Positions 1-8,133 of a DNA stretch of 64,000 bases are shown here, piece after piece (the first letter of the stretch is position 1; the number at the start of each line of letters is the position of its first letter). The translations under genes were made by a program, and so were the position numbers. The stretch covers positions 869,501-933,500 of the forward strand of contig NZ_FXWG01000001.1 in assembly GCF_900177715.1 (NCBI RefSeq), in the 5' to 3' direction. The stretch comes from Altererythrobacter xiamenensis (GTDB lineage: Bacteria; Pseudomonadota; Alphaproteobacteria; Sphingomonadales; Sphingomonadaceae). Below the pieces are notes generated by a model, which was given only the letters and a program-made list of their open reading frames with translations, had not been told where the DNA came from and did no database searches.

Positions 1-256
1 TGAAGCGTTCGGCCGTCATTTCGGAAGCGAAATAGTAAGCCACTCCATCATGGACGACGGCATGGGTTGCCTCGCCAGGCGCGACCGCGTTCATCGTGCT
101 CAGGACAACTGTATCGACACCGTGAACGCCAAGGCCAGCTCCATCCAGCGTGTAGCCGGTGGTCACATTGTATTCGTCCGCAGCGTGAGCAGGGATCGCG
201 GCAAGGCCTGCCGAAAGTGCGATGGCGAGAGCCAGGTTAGTTGGATTGATACGCAT
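1..256 (-). CDS. YHS domain-containing protein, 3' part outside the window
   Basis: The minus-strand frame opens at an ATG whose last base is 256, behind a clear AAGGAG ribosome site, and runs off the left edge, so only about 85 residues are visible. It starts with a secretion signal (LALAIALSAGLAAIPAHA, cut before ADEY). The mature part contains GVDTVVLSTMNAVAPGEATH followed by VVHDGVAYYFASEMTAERF. This is the pattern of YHS domains (GYDPVAY...GxPxxG...YxGxxYxFxSxENxxxF), small modules usually linked to metal binding or redox proteins. It lies downstream of the secreted isochorismatase-like gene in the same direction, with two inverted repeats in between. A periplasmic location is likely. 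The function is unknown. Confidence 0.8.
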   Translation of the reverse strand, partial: MRINPTNLALAIALSAGLAAIPAHAADEYNVTTGYTLDGAGLGVHGVDTVVLSTMNAVAPGEATHAVVHDGVAYYFASEMTAERF

Positions 257-287
257 AATGAGTCTCCTTGGGATGATGGTTGAGGGG

Positions 288-341
288 GACGGTGACCGAT
301 GAAGCCGGATTGGGGGCTCGTCGGCATTCTCGGTCACCGTC
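288..341. repeat. 12-bp inverted repeat, possible stem-loop
   Basis: GACGGTGACCGA at 288-299 is exactly matched in inverse by TCGGTCACCGTC at 330-341, with a 30-base loop. It lies in the 145-bp space between the isochorismatase-like gene and the YHS gene, both on the minus strand. No T-tract follows, so it is not a standard terminator. It may attenuate transcription or be a binding site. Confidence 0.5.
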
Positions 342-344
342 CGG

Positions 345-385
345 TCGGCTGGAGCAGGGGGAGAGGGGTCAGGGACTCCAGCCGA
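345..385. repeat. 10-bp inverted repeat, second stem-loop of the same spacer
   Basis: TCGGCTGGAG at 345-354 pairs perfectly with CTCCAGCCGA at 376-385 across a 21-base loop. It sits directly beside the 288-341 repeat and just downstream of the isochorismatase-like stop codon. It could terminate or stabilise that transcript. Confidence 0.5.
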
Positions 386-401
386 AGATCAGGATGCTGG
401 G

Positions 402-1223
402 CTATTGACTGCGATAGGCGGCCCTGATGGCTTTCACCGTGTTGGCGGTGTTATCGACAGCGCTGGCGATCATGCGGAAGTTCACCAGCGATGCGTCGTA
501 GCCGTTGTAATGTTCGGTGATCGCGCCAGCTGTCGCATCGGTGACGACCATGACTTCAAAGCCCGCTTCGATGAGCGATCGCATGTGCGATTCCGTGCAG
601 AGGTTCGAAGACATCCCGCCAAGGATGACCTTGGAGATGCCAGCCTTGCGCAGCTGAAGGGCGAGATCATTACTGTCCGGCCCGTACACCTTGTGCGGGC
701 TGGTCACGATCGTGCGGCCATTATTGATGAAAGGCTTGTATCGTTCGAGCCAGTCCGCGCCTGAACCTTCGAAGCCTTCAAGCGTGAGGGCATGCGGGCG
801 GTCGAACATCCCGATCGAGTGCATCAGTGTTTCAAGCGTGCCTTCGAACTGCCAGCGATGATCGTGTTCGAAATAATAATGAGGGGAAACGAAGACGGGC
901 ATGCCAGTCTGATCGGCAACCTCGAACAGTGCGCCGAGGTTTTCGACGGTTCGGTTATTGGTGATGCTTTCACCCACCACGCCCCAGGTCACGCCATCGG
1001 GTGACAGAAAGTCGTTCTGAGGGTCGGTGATGACGATGGCGGTGGTAGCCGGATCGATCTCGAACCCTGGCATCGGCAAGCCGTCGTTGACCGGCGGCTG
1101 TGTCGCCGTCGCAGCGCGGGATTCTTCCTGTGCCGACACGCTCGCAGTCGGCATGCCGATAGTTCCGATCGAGGCGAGCAAGGCAAATGCCAGCTTTCGC
1201 GAAGTACCTGGGGGACAGTTCAT
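402..1223 (-). CDS. Secreted cysteine hydrolase of the isochorismatase family
   Basis: The protein has about 273 residues. The ATG at 1223 is chosen because GAGGAAG lies just upstream and a signal peptide follows (AFALLASIGTIGMPTASVSA, then QEES); the frame stays open further upstream but that part is uncoded-looking. The isochorismatase-like fold shows the expected triad: Asp in ITDPQNDFL, Lys in SPHKVYGP and the nucleophile Cys in SSNLCTESHMRSL, followed by VMVVTDAT. Members hydrolyse amides or vinyl ethers (nicotinamidase, isochorismatase, biuret hydrolase types); the substrate cannot be read here. An exported version is less common than a cytosolic one. The divergent AraC gene at 1463 is its probable regulator. 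Confidence 0.88.
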   Translation of the reverse strand: MNCPPGTSRKLAFALLASIGTIGMPTASVSAQEESRAATATQPPVNDGLPMPGFEIDPATTAIVITDPQNDFLSPDGVTWGVVGESITNNRTVENLGALFEVADQTGMPVFVSPHYYFEHDHRWQFEGTLETLMHSIGMFDRPHALTLEGFEGSGADWLERYKPFINNGRTIVTSPHKVYGPDSNDLALQLRKAGISKVILGGMSSNLCTESHMRSLIEAGFEVMVVTDATAGAITEHYNGYDASLVNFRMIASAVDNTANTVKAIRAAYRSQ

Positions 1224-1462
1224 AGCTTCTTCCTCAGCAAGTGTTTCAACCTGCCAACTCGGCTTGGTTCGGAAGTCCGGAGCAGAGGATCGAATTGCGG
1301 GGCTCGCCGGAGTTGCCGTGGAGTTGACGCTGACCGGATTACGTCGATCCGGGGATCCGTTCTTGATCGAGCCCGACAAATTCTTGACCCGGCCTGCCAA
1401 ATTTCGCGAAACCGGCTATAGACGGGGCTGGGTCGCCGCAGGGAAGGTAGGCGGGACGTGCT

Positions 1463-2479
1463 TTGGTAGAAGTTTCGACGCTTTTCGCTCGCAAAGCGAT
1501 CGCTCAAGCGCGGCCTGCGACGGCCGAGCGCGCCTTGGCTCGCATCGGGTTGACCCGCGAGATGCTCGCCGATCCTGCCAGCCGTGTAGCTGTCGAGATG
1601 CATCACCTGCTTTTCGAGACATTGGCCGGGGAGGAGCGACCGGCCATCAGCTTTCACATGCGGACATCGGCGTCGATGCGCTGCGAGGATTTCGGCCCGC
1701 TCGGGCTTACGATCAAATCGGCACCAACACTCCGACGGTCCTTCGAGCGGCTTGACCGCTACGCGAGGCTTTACAATCCCTATTCGACGTTTTCCCTGGC
1801 CGACCGTGGGTCGGAATACTGGTGGATCAATCATACCGCGGCCACCGGAAACGACGGGGTCAGGCTTTCGAACGAAGCTGCGCTGGGAACCTTTGTCTCT
1901 CTCTGGCGCGATGCCAATGGTGACGAGTTCAACCCAAAGCGTGTTCAGTTCACCCACCAGCCGGTTGGTGATCTGAAGCCGCTCGAAGACCATTTCAGAT
2001 GTCCGGTGATGCACGGCGCTGATGTCGATGCGATCATCATGCATCCGCAGGATGTCGACCGGCCCAACCGCGTCGGCGACCAACACATCTGGAAGTTCCT
2101 GCGCGAGCATCTCGAGGAGATCCTGCGTGCGACCGAGCCGGATCGGATTGATCGCGAGGTCGTGATCCAGGTCGCCAGCACGCTCAGCGATGGTGTGCCG
2201 AAGCTTGACGAGGTAGCGTGCCACCTTGGCATGGGAAGCCGGACTCTTCAGCGCCGACTGGCCGATCTCGGCCACAGCTACCAGTCGCTGGTGGACGAGG
2301 CGCGTCGGGAGGTCGCCTTGAAACTTGTGAGCGAAGGGCGTCATTCGCTCGTCGAAGTCGCCTTTCTCACTGGATTTTCGGAGCAAAGCTCCTTCACACG
2401 TGCTTTCAAGCGGTGGTCCGGCAAGACGCCCCGATCCTATCGCGGCAAAGCGCCCGGAATGGCCGCTATTCACAGCTAG
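1463..2479 (+). CDS. AraC-family transcriptional regulator (Arabinose_bd-like N-terminus)
   Basis: The 338-residue protein has an N-terminal half resembling the arabinose-binding-like domain found in OruR/ArgR-type AraC proteins (roughly 20-200). Its C-terminal double helix-turn-helix spans about 250-330 (LDEVACHLGMGSRTLQRRL and LVEVAFLTGFSEQSSFTRAF, ending KTPRSYR). The frame opens at TTG 1463 (VEVSTLFARKAI follows), which fits the usual length; no good ATG exists upstream. It is divergent from the isochorismatase-like gene with a 239-bp shared spacer, which suggests that gene is its target. It ends 14 bases inside the convergent small membrane gene. Confidence 0.9.
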   Translation: MVEVSTLFARKAIAQARPATAERALARIGLTREMLADPASRVAVEMHHLLFETLAGEERPAISFHMRTSASMRCEDFGPLGLTIKSAPTLRRSFERLDRYARLYNPYSTFSLADRGSEYWWINHTAATGNDGVRLSNEAALGTFVSLWRDANGDEFNPKRVQFTHQPVGDLKPLEDHFRCPVMHGADVDAIIMHPQDVDRPNRVGDQHIWKFLREHLEEILRATEPDRIDREVVIQVASTLSDGVPKLDEVACHLGMGSRTLQRRLADLGHSYQSLVDEARREVALKLVSEGRHSLVEVAFLTGFSEQSSFTRAFKRWSGKTPRSYRGKAPGMAAIHS

Positions 2480-2726
2480 AACCGTGCTGATCGTGATGCT
2501 CCGCAGATCGCTGGCTCGTCCGGACAGGTCGCCTTGCTGCAAGAAGTGGCCAGACGGACCAGCCAAAGGCCACGAGAAAGAATAGCGCCTGGGCGGCGAT
2601 GGCTATGGAGCCGAATGGGAGCGCGAATGCCCCGCTGCCCCAGATTGCAATCAGGAGCCAGACCATTCGATAGCGGTGTCCCCACTTGGGATCTTCGCGG
2701 AGAAGGCAGTCAAAGCAAAGGTGCAT
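2466..2726 (-). CDS. Small hypothetical membrane protein
   Basis: This 86-residue frame has two hydrophobic stretches (VWLLIAIWGSGAFALPFGS and AAQALFFLVAFGWSVWPLL) followed by a basic tail (AARRPVR), which suggests a two-helix inner-membrane protein. It follows the DUF1348 gene on the same strand after 51 bases and overlaps the convergent AraC 3' end by 14 bases. The ribosome site is weak. I do not recognise a family. Codon context and hydrophobic pattern make it more likely real than chance. Confidence 0.45.
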   Translation of the reverse strand: MHLCFDCLLREDPKWGHRYRMVWLLIAIWGSGAFALPFGSIAIAAQALFFLVAFGWSVWPLLAARRPVRTSQRSAEHHDQHGSSCE

Positions 2727-2777
2727 GGCATTTGTTCCGTCGCCTGGGTGAAGAGGGTGGCGGAGGCAGCTTGAGCC

Positions 2778-3242
2778 CTAGAGGCCAAGCTCGCTCAGAC
2801 CGGGGTGATCGTCGGGGCGCCGACCGAGGGGCCAGCGGAATAGACGATCCGCTTCTGCGATAGGGTGCTCATTGATGCTGGCATGGCGGCGCTGCATCAG
2901 GCCGTCATCGGCGAACTCCCAATTCTCGTTGCCGTAGGCGCGAAACCAGTTTCCGCTGTCGTCATGATATTCATAGGCATAGCGGACGGCGATACGGTTG
3001 CCGCCGAAGGCCCAGAGTTCCTTGATCAGGCGGTAATCAAGTTCCTTTGCCCATTTCCGCTCGAGAAATTGGCGCGCCTCGTCGCGGCCTTCGGGAAACT
3101 CGGCGCGGTTTCGCCATCTGGTGTCCTCTGTATATGCGAGTGCTACCTTGGCCGGATCGCGGCTGTTCCAGCCATCTTCGGCCAGCCTGACTTTTTCGCG
3201 GGCAGATGCTTCGTCGAATGGGGGCAATGGGGGTCGTGACAT
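2778..3242 (-). CDS. DUF1348 (NTF2-like) family protein
   Basis: The 154-residue protein has the look of the DUF1348/PF07080 family of NTF2-like alpha+beta barrels: [33 protein letters not shown] near the N-terminus, then [21 protein letters not shown], then [29 protein letters not shown]. Length matches the family (about 150). The family has no assigned reaction. It is the third or fourth gene of a minus-strand run that begins with the GST at 5291, with 12 bases to the gene upstream. Confidence 0.85.
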   Translation of the reverse strand: MSRPPLPPFDEASAREKVRLAEDGWNSRDPAKVALAYTEDTRWRNRAEFPEGRDEARQFLERKWAKELDYRLIKELWAFGGNRIAVRYAYEYHDDSGNWFRAYGNENWEFADDGLMQRRHASINEHPIAEADRLFRWPLGRRPDDHPGLSELGL

Positions 3243-3254
3243 TCACTCAGTTCC

Positions 3255-3524
3255 TTATCTCGAAGGGGGAAGGGACGATTGCGCAGACTCCGCGAAGGCA
3301 GCTTCTGCGAGCATTGCGGTCTCTGATGTGTCCGATTGCGGGTGGTTGGTTGGCGCGTCCGCCGGGAAAGGAGAAACGAGCAGCAGGAACAGCAGATAGA
3401 GTCCTGCAACCACGCGAAAGGAAACCGGCTCACCTGTAGTGCGGCGGTCGCTGCTGGCAGGCGAAGGGACGTAGCCCAAGGCGAGTTCTTCAAAGGCAGG
3501 CATTGGTATGAGACCGAAATTCAT
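3255..3524 (-). CDS. Small hypothetical protein with one membrane segment
   Basis: The 89-residue frame has one clear hydrophobic helix (VVAGLYLLFLLLVSPFPA) and no recognised domain. Its ATG at 3524 overlaps the TGA of the preceding FMN-binding gene by ATGA, and its stop lies 12 bases before the DUF1348 start. This tight packing supports translation in the same operon. The N-terminus (MNFGLIPMPAFEELALGYVP) is not a signal peptide. Confidence 0.5.
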   Translation of the reverse strand: MNFGLIPMPAFEELALGYVPSPASSDRRTTGEPVSFRVVAGLYLLFLLLVSPFPADAPTNHPQSDTSETAMLAEAAFAESAQSSLPPSR

Positions 3525-4594
3525 GGGCTTATCTCCGGGAAGGCGCTTCCCAGCGCGGAAGCAGCGTTTTTGGGACGCAAAGCGTTTTCCTGCGTTGGGT
3601 TGCGGGCATTGACGGATCGAGAGGCAACATCATCCCACGACCCCGTCCGGATCGATTTAGCCGAGAACGCGTTCTCGCGCATTGTCCATCGCAAGTTCGA
3701 GGCTCTCCGACGCAAGACGATCTTGCTCGGTCGGAATGTCCAGATCCGTTCCGCGCCCTCGAAAGCGATAATGTCCGGCGAGTCGGTAATGACCTGGGCC
3801 GTGCCTGCTAGTTGCAGGATGTCGCCTGTCTCGAAGTCGATGAAGATCAAGCCGGCGCGCGGATTGATCAGGAAATTGCCAAGCGTGTTGAAGTGAAAAT
3901 TGCCCGAGAAATCGGGGATCGTCAGAAGTCCGTCGTCGTCGACCCTGACGAAGCCGGGTTTGCCGCCTCGGTGCGATACATCGACCTCTCTTTGGCCTGC
4001 GCGATCTGCATAGGAACCGACGAAGAAGGTATCGGCAGCCGCGATGATCGCACGGGCATCCTCGGTCAGGTCGTTGACCTCTTCCACCGGCTCATGCGCA
4101 GGCCGATCCCCGTCATCGACAAATGCGAAGTCGCGCAACTGAATATATTGCGGACAATTGCCGAAGGCATGGCCCACCTCGATTTCCAGCGAGTTGCCCG
4201 ATGCTCCCGCTATGGTCCCGTTCATCCGGTTGCGACGGCGGGTATGGAGCTCGATCCCGAGCATGCCGATCGATGCACCGGCTATCGCTCCGGCTGCGGC
4301 AGGATCGGCGGGGTCCGGCCTGGCGCCAACGGTGAGGGACGTGGCGGAAGGAGATTGAATGAAGCCCGGCTGTCCCGTCAGTATCGTGGGCCAGACGTCT
4401 CCGGCATCGTCGACGGTTGCCACGAGGATGAAGGGCAATCGCGCATAGAAGTCGCGATGCTGTTCGGGCATGAAATCCCGAACGACTTTCGCGCCGATCT
4501 GCTCGATCCGCTCAGCCATGCCAACCGACCGTTGGAGGGCGATCTCGCCCTCGTGGAACAGGCTGTGCCTTGGTGCTTCGATGGATTTTTTCAT
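3521..4594 (-). CDS. Pyridoxamine 5'-phosphate oxidase-like FMN-binding protein
   Basis: Starting at the ATG of 4594 (MKKSIEAPRHSLFHEGEIAL) the protein has about 357 residues. It matches the flavin-nucleotide-binding, PNPOx-like family that begins with FHEGE..LQ..VG and continues FMPEQHRDFYARLPFILVA...DVWPTILTGQPGF, then a second split-barrel part (FVGSYADRAG..DVSHRGGKPGFVRV and FHFNTLGNFLINPRAGLIF). Such proteins bind FMN or F420-like flavins; the substrate is unknown. The tail after ENAFSAKSI is unlike the family and may be unstructured. The frame is open for 112 codons upstream, but that stretch lies over the GST gene and is not credible. It lies 76 bases downstream of the GST gene, probably in one operon. 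Confidence 0.82.
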   Translation of the reverse strand: MKKSIEAPRHSLFHEGEIALQRSVGMAERIEQIGAKVVRDFMPEQHRDFYARLPFILVATVDDAGDVWPTILTGQPGFIQSPSATSLTVGARPDPADPAAAGAIAGASIGMLGIELHTRRRNRMNGTIAGASGNSLEIEVGHAFGNCPQYIQLRDFAFVDDGDRPAHEPVEEVNDLTEDARAIIAAADTFFVGSYADRAGQREVDVSHRGGKPGFVRVDDDGLLTIPDFSGNFHFNTLGNFLINPRAGLIFIDFETGDILQLAGTAQVITDSPDIIAFEGAERIWTFRPSKIVLRRRASNLRWTMRENAFSAKSIRTGSWDDVASRSVNARNPTQENALRPKNAASALGSAFPEISP

Positions 4595-4670
4595 GACCAG
4601 GATCCGGGACAAAGGAAGACGAGGCGGTCGCACCGCGGGAGGAGACAACGCAGCCGCCCCGCCGGGGTTG

Positions 4671-5291
4671 TCAGGCCGCAGCTGCGAGCCCGACCGGGGT
4701 CTGTTGGAAAGGCACGAAACCGGACAAGGCCTCGATACGGGCGAGCCAGGCTCTGACTTCGGGATAGCCGGAGAGATCGACGTTCCCTTCGGGCGCGCGC
4801 GCGATGTAGCTATAGAGCGCAATGTCGGCGATGCTTGCCTGGCTGACGCTGGCGATCCAGTCGCGGCCTTCCAGTTCTGCATCAATAACGGCCAGGACTG
4901 CGTGCGCGCGGCCAATGACTTCGTCGGCATCGAAACCCGCGCCGAAGGCCGTTATCAGGCGCGCTGCCGCCGGTCCGAATGCAATCTGACCTGCGGCGAC
5001 TGACAGCCAGCGCTGGACGGCGGCCGCTTCGGCGGGGGACTCCGGCAGCCAGTCCGTGCGGCCGAACTTCTTTGCCGCGTAGACCAGAATCGCATTGGAG
5101 TCGGCGACGACCGTTTCGCCGTCGACCAGAACCGGCACCTGACCGAAACGGTTCAGCTTCAGATATTCGGGCTGCTTGTGCTCGCCTCCAGCGAGGTCGA
5201 GGTCGACGACGTCGACCCGGGCATCGATCAGCGAAAGGAATAGCCGCGCGCGGTGGGCATGGCCGGAAAGCGGGAAGTGATAGAGTTTCAT
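4671..5291 (-). CDS. Glutathione S-transferase
   Basis: The 206-residue protein has a thioredoxin-like N-terminal domain ([19 protein letters not shown], cis-proline in [10 protein letters not shown] near residue 54, and glutathione-contacting DSNAILVY). An all-helical C-terminal domain carries the [12 protein letters not shown] cap motif. CAGGAG lies 8 bases before the ATG. It heads a minus-strand operon with the FMN-binding protein, a small membrane protein and the DUF1348 protein, divergent from the LysR gene at 5472. A role in detoxification or in conjugate removal is likely; the substrate is unknown. Confidence 0.92.
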   Translation of the reverse strand: MKLYHFPLSGHAHRARLFLSLIDARVDVVDLDLAGGEHKQPEYLKLNRFGQVPVLVDGETVVADSNAILVYAAKKFGRTDWLPESPAEAAAVQRWLSVAAGQIAFGPAAARLITAFGAGFDADEVIGRAHAVLAVIDAELEGRDWIASVSQASIADIALYSYIARAPEGNVDLSGYPEVRAWLARIEALSGFVPFQQTPVGLAAAA

Positions 5292-5471
5292 GGGGATCGC
5301 TCCTGGTTGAATTGCGGCCGGCGCATCCGGCTGCCTTCATCTGGGGCAATCCGTTTCTCGAAAGAACCGAGATTGTTCTTAATTCAGTGTTTCGCCAAGC
5401 GGAATAATAGCGCTTGTCTGCATCTGATTTGGCGGTACCCTTCGCCACCCCACTTCTGGCGGAGAAAGATT

Positions 5472-6368
5472 CTGGACCGGATACATGCCATGCGCGTGCT
5501 CGTTCGCATTGCCGATAACGGGAGTTTTGCCGAGACCGCTCGTCAGCTTAATATGAGCCCCCCAGCAGTAAGCCGTGCCGTGGCAGGTCTGGAGGACCTG
5601 GTCGGTGCACGCTTGCTCACGCGCACGACACGGTCAGTCAAGCTGACCGAGATCGGCGGGCGTTATGTCGATGACTGCAGACAGATTCTTACAGCAATCG
5701 AGGAAGCCGAAGCTGCCGCATCAGGCTCGTTCGCAAAACCGACCGGCAGCCTGACGATTACGGCATCTGTCATGTTCGGGCAGATATACATCCTGCCGAT
5801 CGTCACGGAGTTCCTGGACACCTATCCCGAAGTGACGGGCCGTCTGGTATTTCTGGACCGGGTGACCAATCTGGTGGACGAAGGATTGGATGTCGCCATC
5901 CGGATCGGCCACCTTCCGGATTCCAGTTACAGCGCGATCAGGGTCGGATCAGTAAGGCGTGTGGTCTGCGGCGCCCCCGACTATTTCGAACGCGCGGGTA
6001 TTCCGGCAATGCCTGCCGATTTGACAACGCATCGGATCATAGCCGCGACGAGCGCATGGACATCCCTCGATTGGAGGTTTGGCCGAGGCGAAAAGGAAAC
6101 CGTCCGGGTATCTCCGAGCCTATTCTGCAATTCCAATCCTGCCGCGATCGAAGCTGCGCGATCCGGCTGGGGCCTGACCAGAGTTCTTTCCTATCAGGTC
6201 GGACCTGATCTGGTCGCAGGGAAGCTTCAGACAGTGCTTGAGGAGTACGAAGAAGAGCCTTTGCCCGTGCATATCGTCCATCCCGAAGGCAGGAACGCCT
6301 CTGCAAAAGTCCGGGCTTTCGTCGACTTCGCGGGGGAAAAACTGCGAGCCAATCGCTTCATAAATTGA
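5472..6368 (+). CDS. LysR-family transcriptional regulator, probable CTG start
   Basis: The N-terminal winged helix (about residues 7-65) reads MRVLVRIADNGSFAETARQL then NMSPPAVSRAVAGLEDLVGARLL. A periplasmic-binding-like effector domain follows (FLDTYPEVTGRLVFLDRV, ATSAWTSLDWRF). Related LysR proteins start (M)DRxxAMRV. Here those codons are CTG GAC CGG ATA CAT GCC ATG, and GGAG sits 7 bases before the CTG, while nothing fits the downstream ATG at 5490. I therefore place the start at CTG 5472 (298 aa); the conservative alternative is 5490 (292 aa). It is divergent from the GST operon, its likely target, and is followed by an outer-membrane gene. Confidence 0.88.
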   Translation: MDRIHAMRVLVRIADNGSFAETARQLNMSPPAVSRAVAGLEDLVGARLLTRTTRSVKLTEIGGRYVDDCRQILTAIEEAEAAASGSFAKPTGSLTITASVMFGQIYILPIVTEFLDTYPEVTGRLVFLDRVTNLVDEGLDVAIRIGHLPDSSYSAIRVGSVRRVVCGAPDYFERAGIPAMPADLTTHRIIAATSAWTSLDWRFGRGEKETVRVSPSLFCNSNPAAIEAARSGWGLTRVLSYQVGPDLVAGKLQTVLEEYEEEPLPVHIVHPEGRNASAKVRAFVDFAGEKLRANRFIN

Positions 6369-6486
6369 AAGATCGCTGTTCCATTTACCGGAATAATATG
6401 TTTCACATAGTCCCAATTATCACGAAATCCGGTTGAGCCTATCTCTCCGTCCGACCCCGCTTCAGGGGCAAGACACGGAGATAGAA

Positions 6487-7095
6487 ATGAAAACGAAAGT
6501 ACTACTTACAGCCCTTGCAAGCTTCGCCGGGTTCATCGCAGTGCCCGCTCAGGCCGAGACGTTCGACGGCCCCTACGTCGGTGTGCTGGCCGGCTATAAC
6601 AGGGCAGAGGTTGCAGACCGCACGATCGAGGCCCAGCCCATTGACGCAGAGGTGTCGCGCGAAGCCTTGGTGCTCGGCGGCTATGCCGGCTACAACTACA
6701 AGGTCAATGATCGCCTGGTAATTGGAGCCGAGGCTGGTTTCAGCGGCGCCTTCGATGACGAACTGCGCGCTCAGTCTGCGGGCGGCTCGGTCACAATAGA
6801 TCCGCGCTACAGCTTCGATCTTTCCGCCCGTGCGGGCTACCTCGTGAATGACAAGACGCTAGTATATGTTCGTGGCGGTTATGCCAATTCGCGGGTTCGC
6901 ACGACGCTGGTTTCCGATGACGGCACCACCCGCGCATCCGACAATCTGGACGGCTGGCTCGTCGGCGGCGGTGTCGAACGCGCCTTGACCGACAGGATCA
7001 GCGCCCGTCTCGAATACCGGTATACCGACCTTGGCAACAACGGCGGTCAGTACGACCAGCACCAGGCCCTCGTCGGCATCAGCTACAACTTTTGA
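6487..7095 (+). CDS. Outer-membrane beta-barrel protein (OmpA-barrel/porin-like)
   Basis: The 202-residue protein starts at ATG 6487 behind GGAG and carries a signal peptide (LLTALASFAGFIAVPAQA, cut before ETFDG). The mature part starts GPYVGVLAGYNR and shows alternating strands with repeated G-Y and aromatic endings (LVLGGYAGYNYKV, LVIGAEAGFSGAF, YSFDLSARAGYLV, LVYVRGGYANS). It ends ISARLEYRYTDLG...HQALVGISYNF with a terminal Phe typical of BAM substrates. This fits the eight-stranded OMP_b-brl family. The role is structural or unknown. Confidence 0.88.
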   Translation: MKTKVLLTALASFAGFIAVPAQAETFDGPYVGVLAGYNRAEVADRTIEAQPIDAEVSREALVLGGYAGYNYKVNDRLVIGAEAGFSGAFDDELRAQSAGGSVTIDPRYSFDLSARAGYLVNDKTLVYVRGGYANSRVRTTLVSDDGTTRASDNLDGWLVGGGVERALTDRISARLEYRYTDLGNNGGQYDQHQALVGISYNF

Positions 7096-7160
7096 CCCGC
7101 AGTCCGGTGCCGCCGCCACTTTAGGCGGTGGCACCCACCCATGCGGCGCTGGAACCAGCC

Positions 7161-7364
7161 ATGAAATGGACTTACACGAAACTCGCCGAACCCGGTCTGG
7201 GTCTGCCAGCCTTCAGACTTCAATTGCTGATAAATGCATCATTCGTCAGCGGGTCCTTGACCGGCGCACTGCTGAACATTGCCGCAGTTGCCGCCGTTGC
7301 CTTCGCCAAGCGATACTTGCCCGCCATAAGCGACCCCAAACGCGCTTCGCCCTGCCATGGCTGA
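7161..7364 (+). CDS. Doubtful small ORF with one hydrophobic segment
   Basis: This is an open frame of about 67 residues (MKWTYTKLAEPGLGLPAF...). One hydrophobic stretch (GSLTGALLNIAAVAAVAF) is followed by basic residues. It overlaps the start of the next gene by 8 bases and has no clear ribosome site. It might be a remnant of a membrane protein C-terminus or chance. I do not recognise a family. Confidence 0.28.
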   Translation: MKWTYTKLAEPGLGLPAFRLQLLINASFVSGSLTGALLNIAAVAAVAFAKRYLPAISDPKRASPCHG

Positions 7365-7683
7365 GCCATCGAATGAACGCATTCTCAGCCAGCTCCGACT
7401 GGCCCTGTTGCGCGATTGCGGCTGCGAGGAGACGCTATCGCATGCCGAGAATACCGCCCGTGAGGCGGGGCTTTCAGGGGCCGAGATAGACGCAGCTCTT
7501 GTCGAGCGCAGCTTCGATGTGCGGACCTCCGCAGTCCTCGCCTTCGGCTGCGCCCTGAAGAGCGGCGATCGGTCGGCTAGAGCCGAGGCAGAGAAACAAG
7601 CCCTGGCATCCGGACTGACCAGAAAGGAGCTCGAGTTCTTCGAGACCTTTGCCCGCCAGCTGATCGACCTGAAGCATGAATAA
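7357..7683 (+). CDS. Small AhpD/carboxymuconolactone-decarboxylase-like protein, active-site cysteines not conserved
   Basis: The 108-residue helical protein has CEETLSHAENTAREAGLSGAEIDAAL. This resembles the AhpD-like core (CxxC...H...A..AGLSxxEI), and is followed by SAVLAFGCALKSGD, like the second AhpD-type helix pair. The CxxC pair is not present in its usual place: C-G-C precedes it, and the second cysteine position is Thr. It is therefore probably not a normal peroxidatic AhpD. It lies directly before the glutaredoxin gene with an 83-bp gap. Identification is by motif resemblance only. Confidence 0.6.
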   Translation: MAEPSNERILSQLRLALLRDCGCEETLSHAENTAREAGLSGAEIDAALVERSFDVRTSAVLAFGCALKSGDRSARAEAEKQALASGLTRKELEFFETFARQLIDLKHE

Positions 7684-7766
7684 CCGGCTGCCGAGCACTT
7701 CGCGTAGCAGGTCCTGTCACGGAACCGCCCACCTCGGACGGTCCGAACTACTCAATGGAGAAGAAA

Positions 7767-8042
7767 ATGCCGAAAATTGAAATCTACACCAAGGACTATT
7801 GCCCCTACTGCGCTCTGGCAAAGTCCATCTTGCAGCAGCATGGCGCCAGCTATGCCGAGCACAGCCTCACCGAAAATCCCGCTCTGTTCGACGCTATGAT
7901 CAAAAGATCCGACGGAAGGCGAGCGGTCCCGCAGATTTTCTTCGATGGTAAAGGCATCGGCGGTGCTGATGAGCTGTCCATGCTGGACGAGTGCGGCCGA
8001 CTTGACGAACTGCTTGAGCCTCTGCTTGCCGACACTGCCTAG
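7767..8042 (+). CDS. grxC: Glutaredoxin 3 type
   Basis: The 91-residue protein (MPKIEIYTKDYCPYC) has the dithiol CPYC active site at residues 12-15, the TVPQIF-like segment as AVPQIFFDG, and GIGGADEL for glutathione binding. GGAGAAG lies just upstream of ATG 7767; an in-frame ATG at 7755 would place that ribosome site inside the gene. It reduces glutathione-mixed disulfides and dithiols in the cytoplasm. The Rieske ferredoxin gene follows. Confidence 0.93.
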   Translation: MPKIEIYTKDYCPYCALAKSILQQHGASYAEHSLTENPALFDAMIKRSDGRRAVPQIFFDGKGIGGADELSMLDECGRLDELLEPLLADTA

Positions 8043-8133
8043 CCTTCCCTTCCGGACATCTCAGGCTCTCAATATTCGTAGCTGGTAAAACACTCGCTGG
8101 TGCCGGATAGAAAGTCAGACTGACTATCGCACC

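Noticed and set aside
1220-2566. 448-codon minus-strand open frame opposite the AraC gene
   Set aside because: Antisense to a well-supported regulator, without its own ribosome site or domain.
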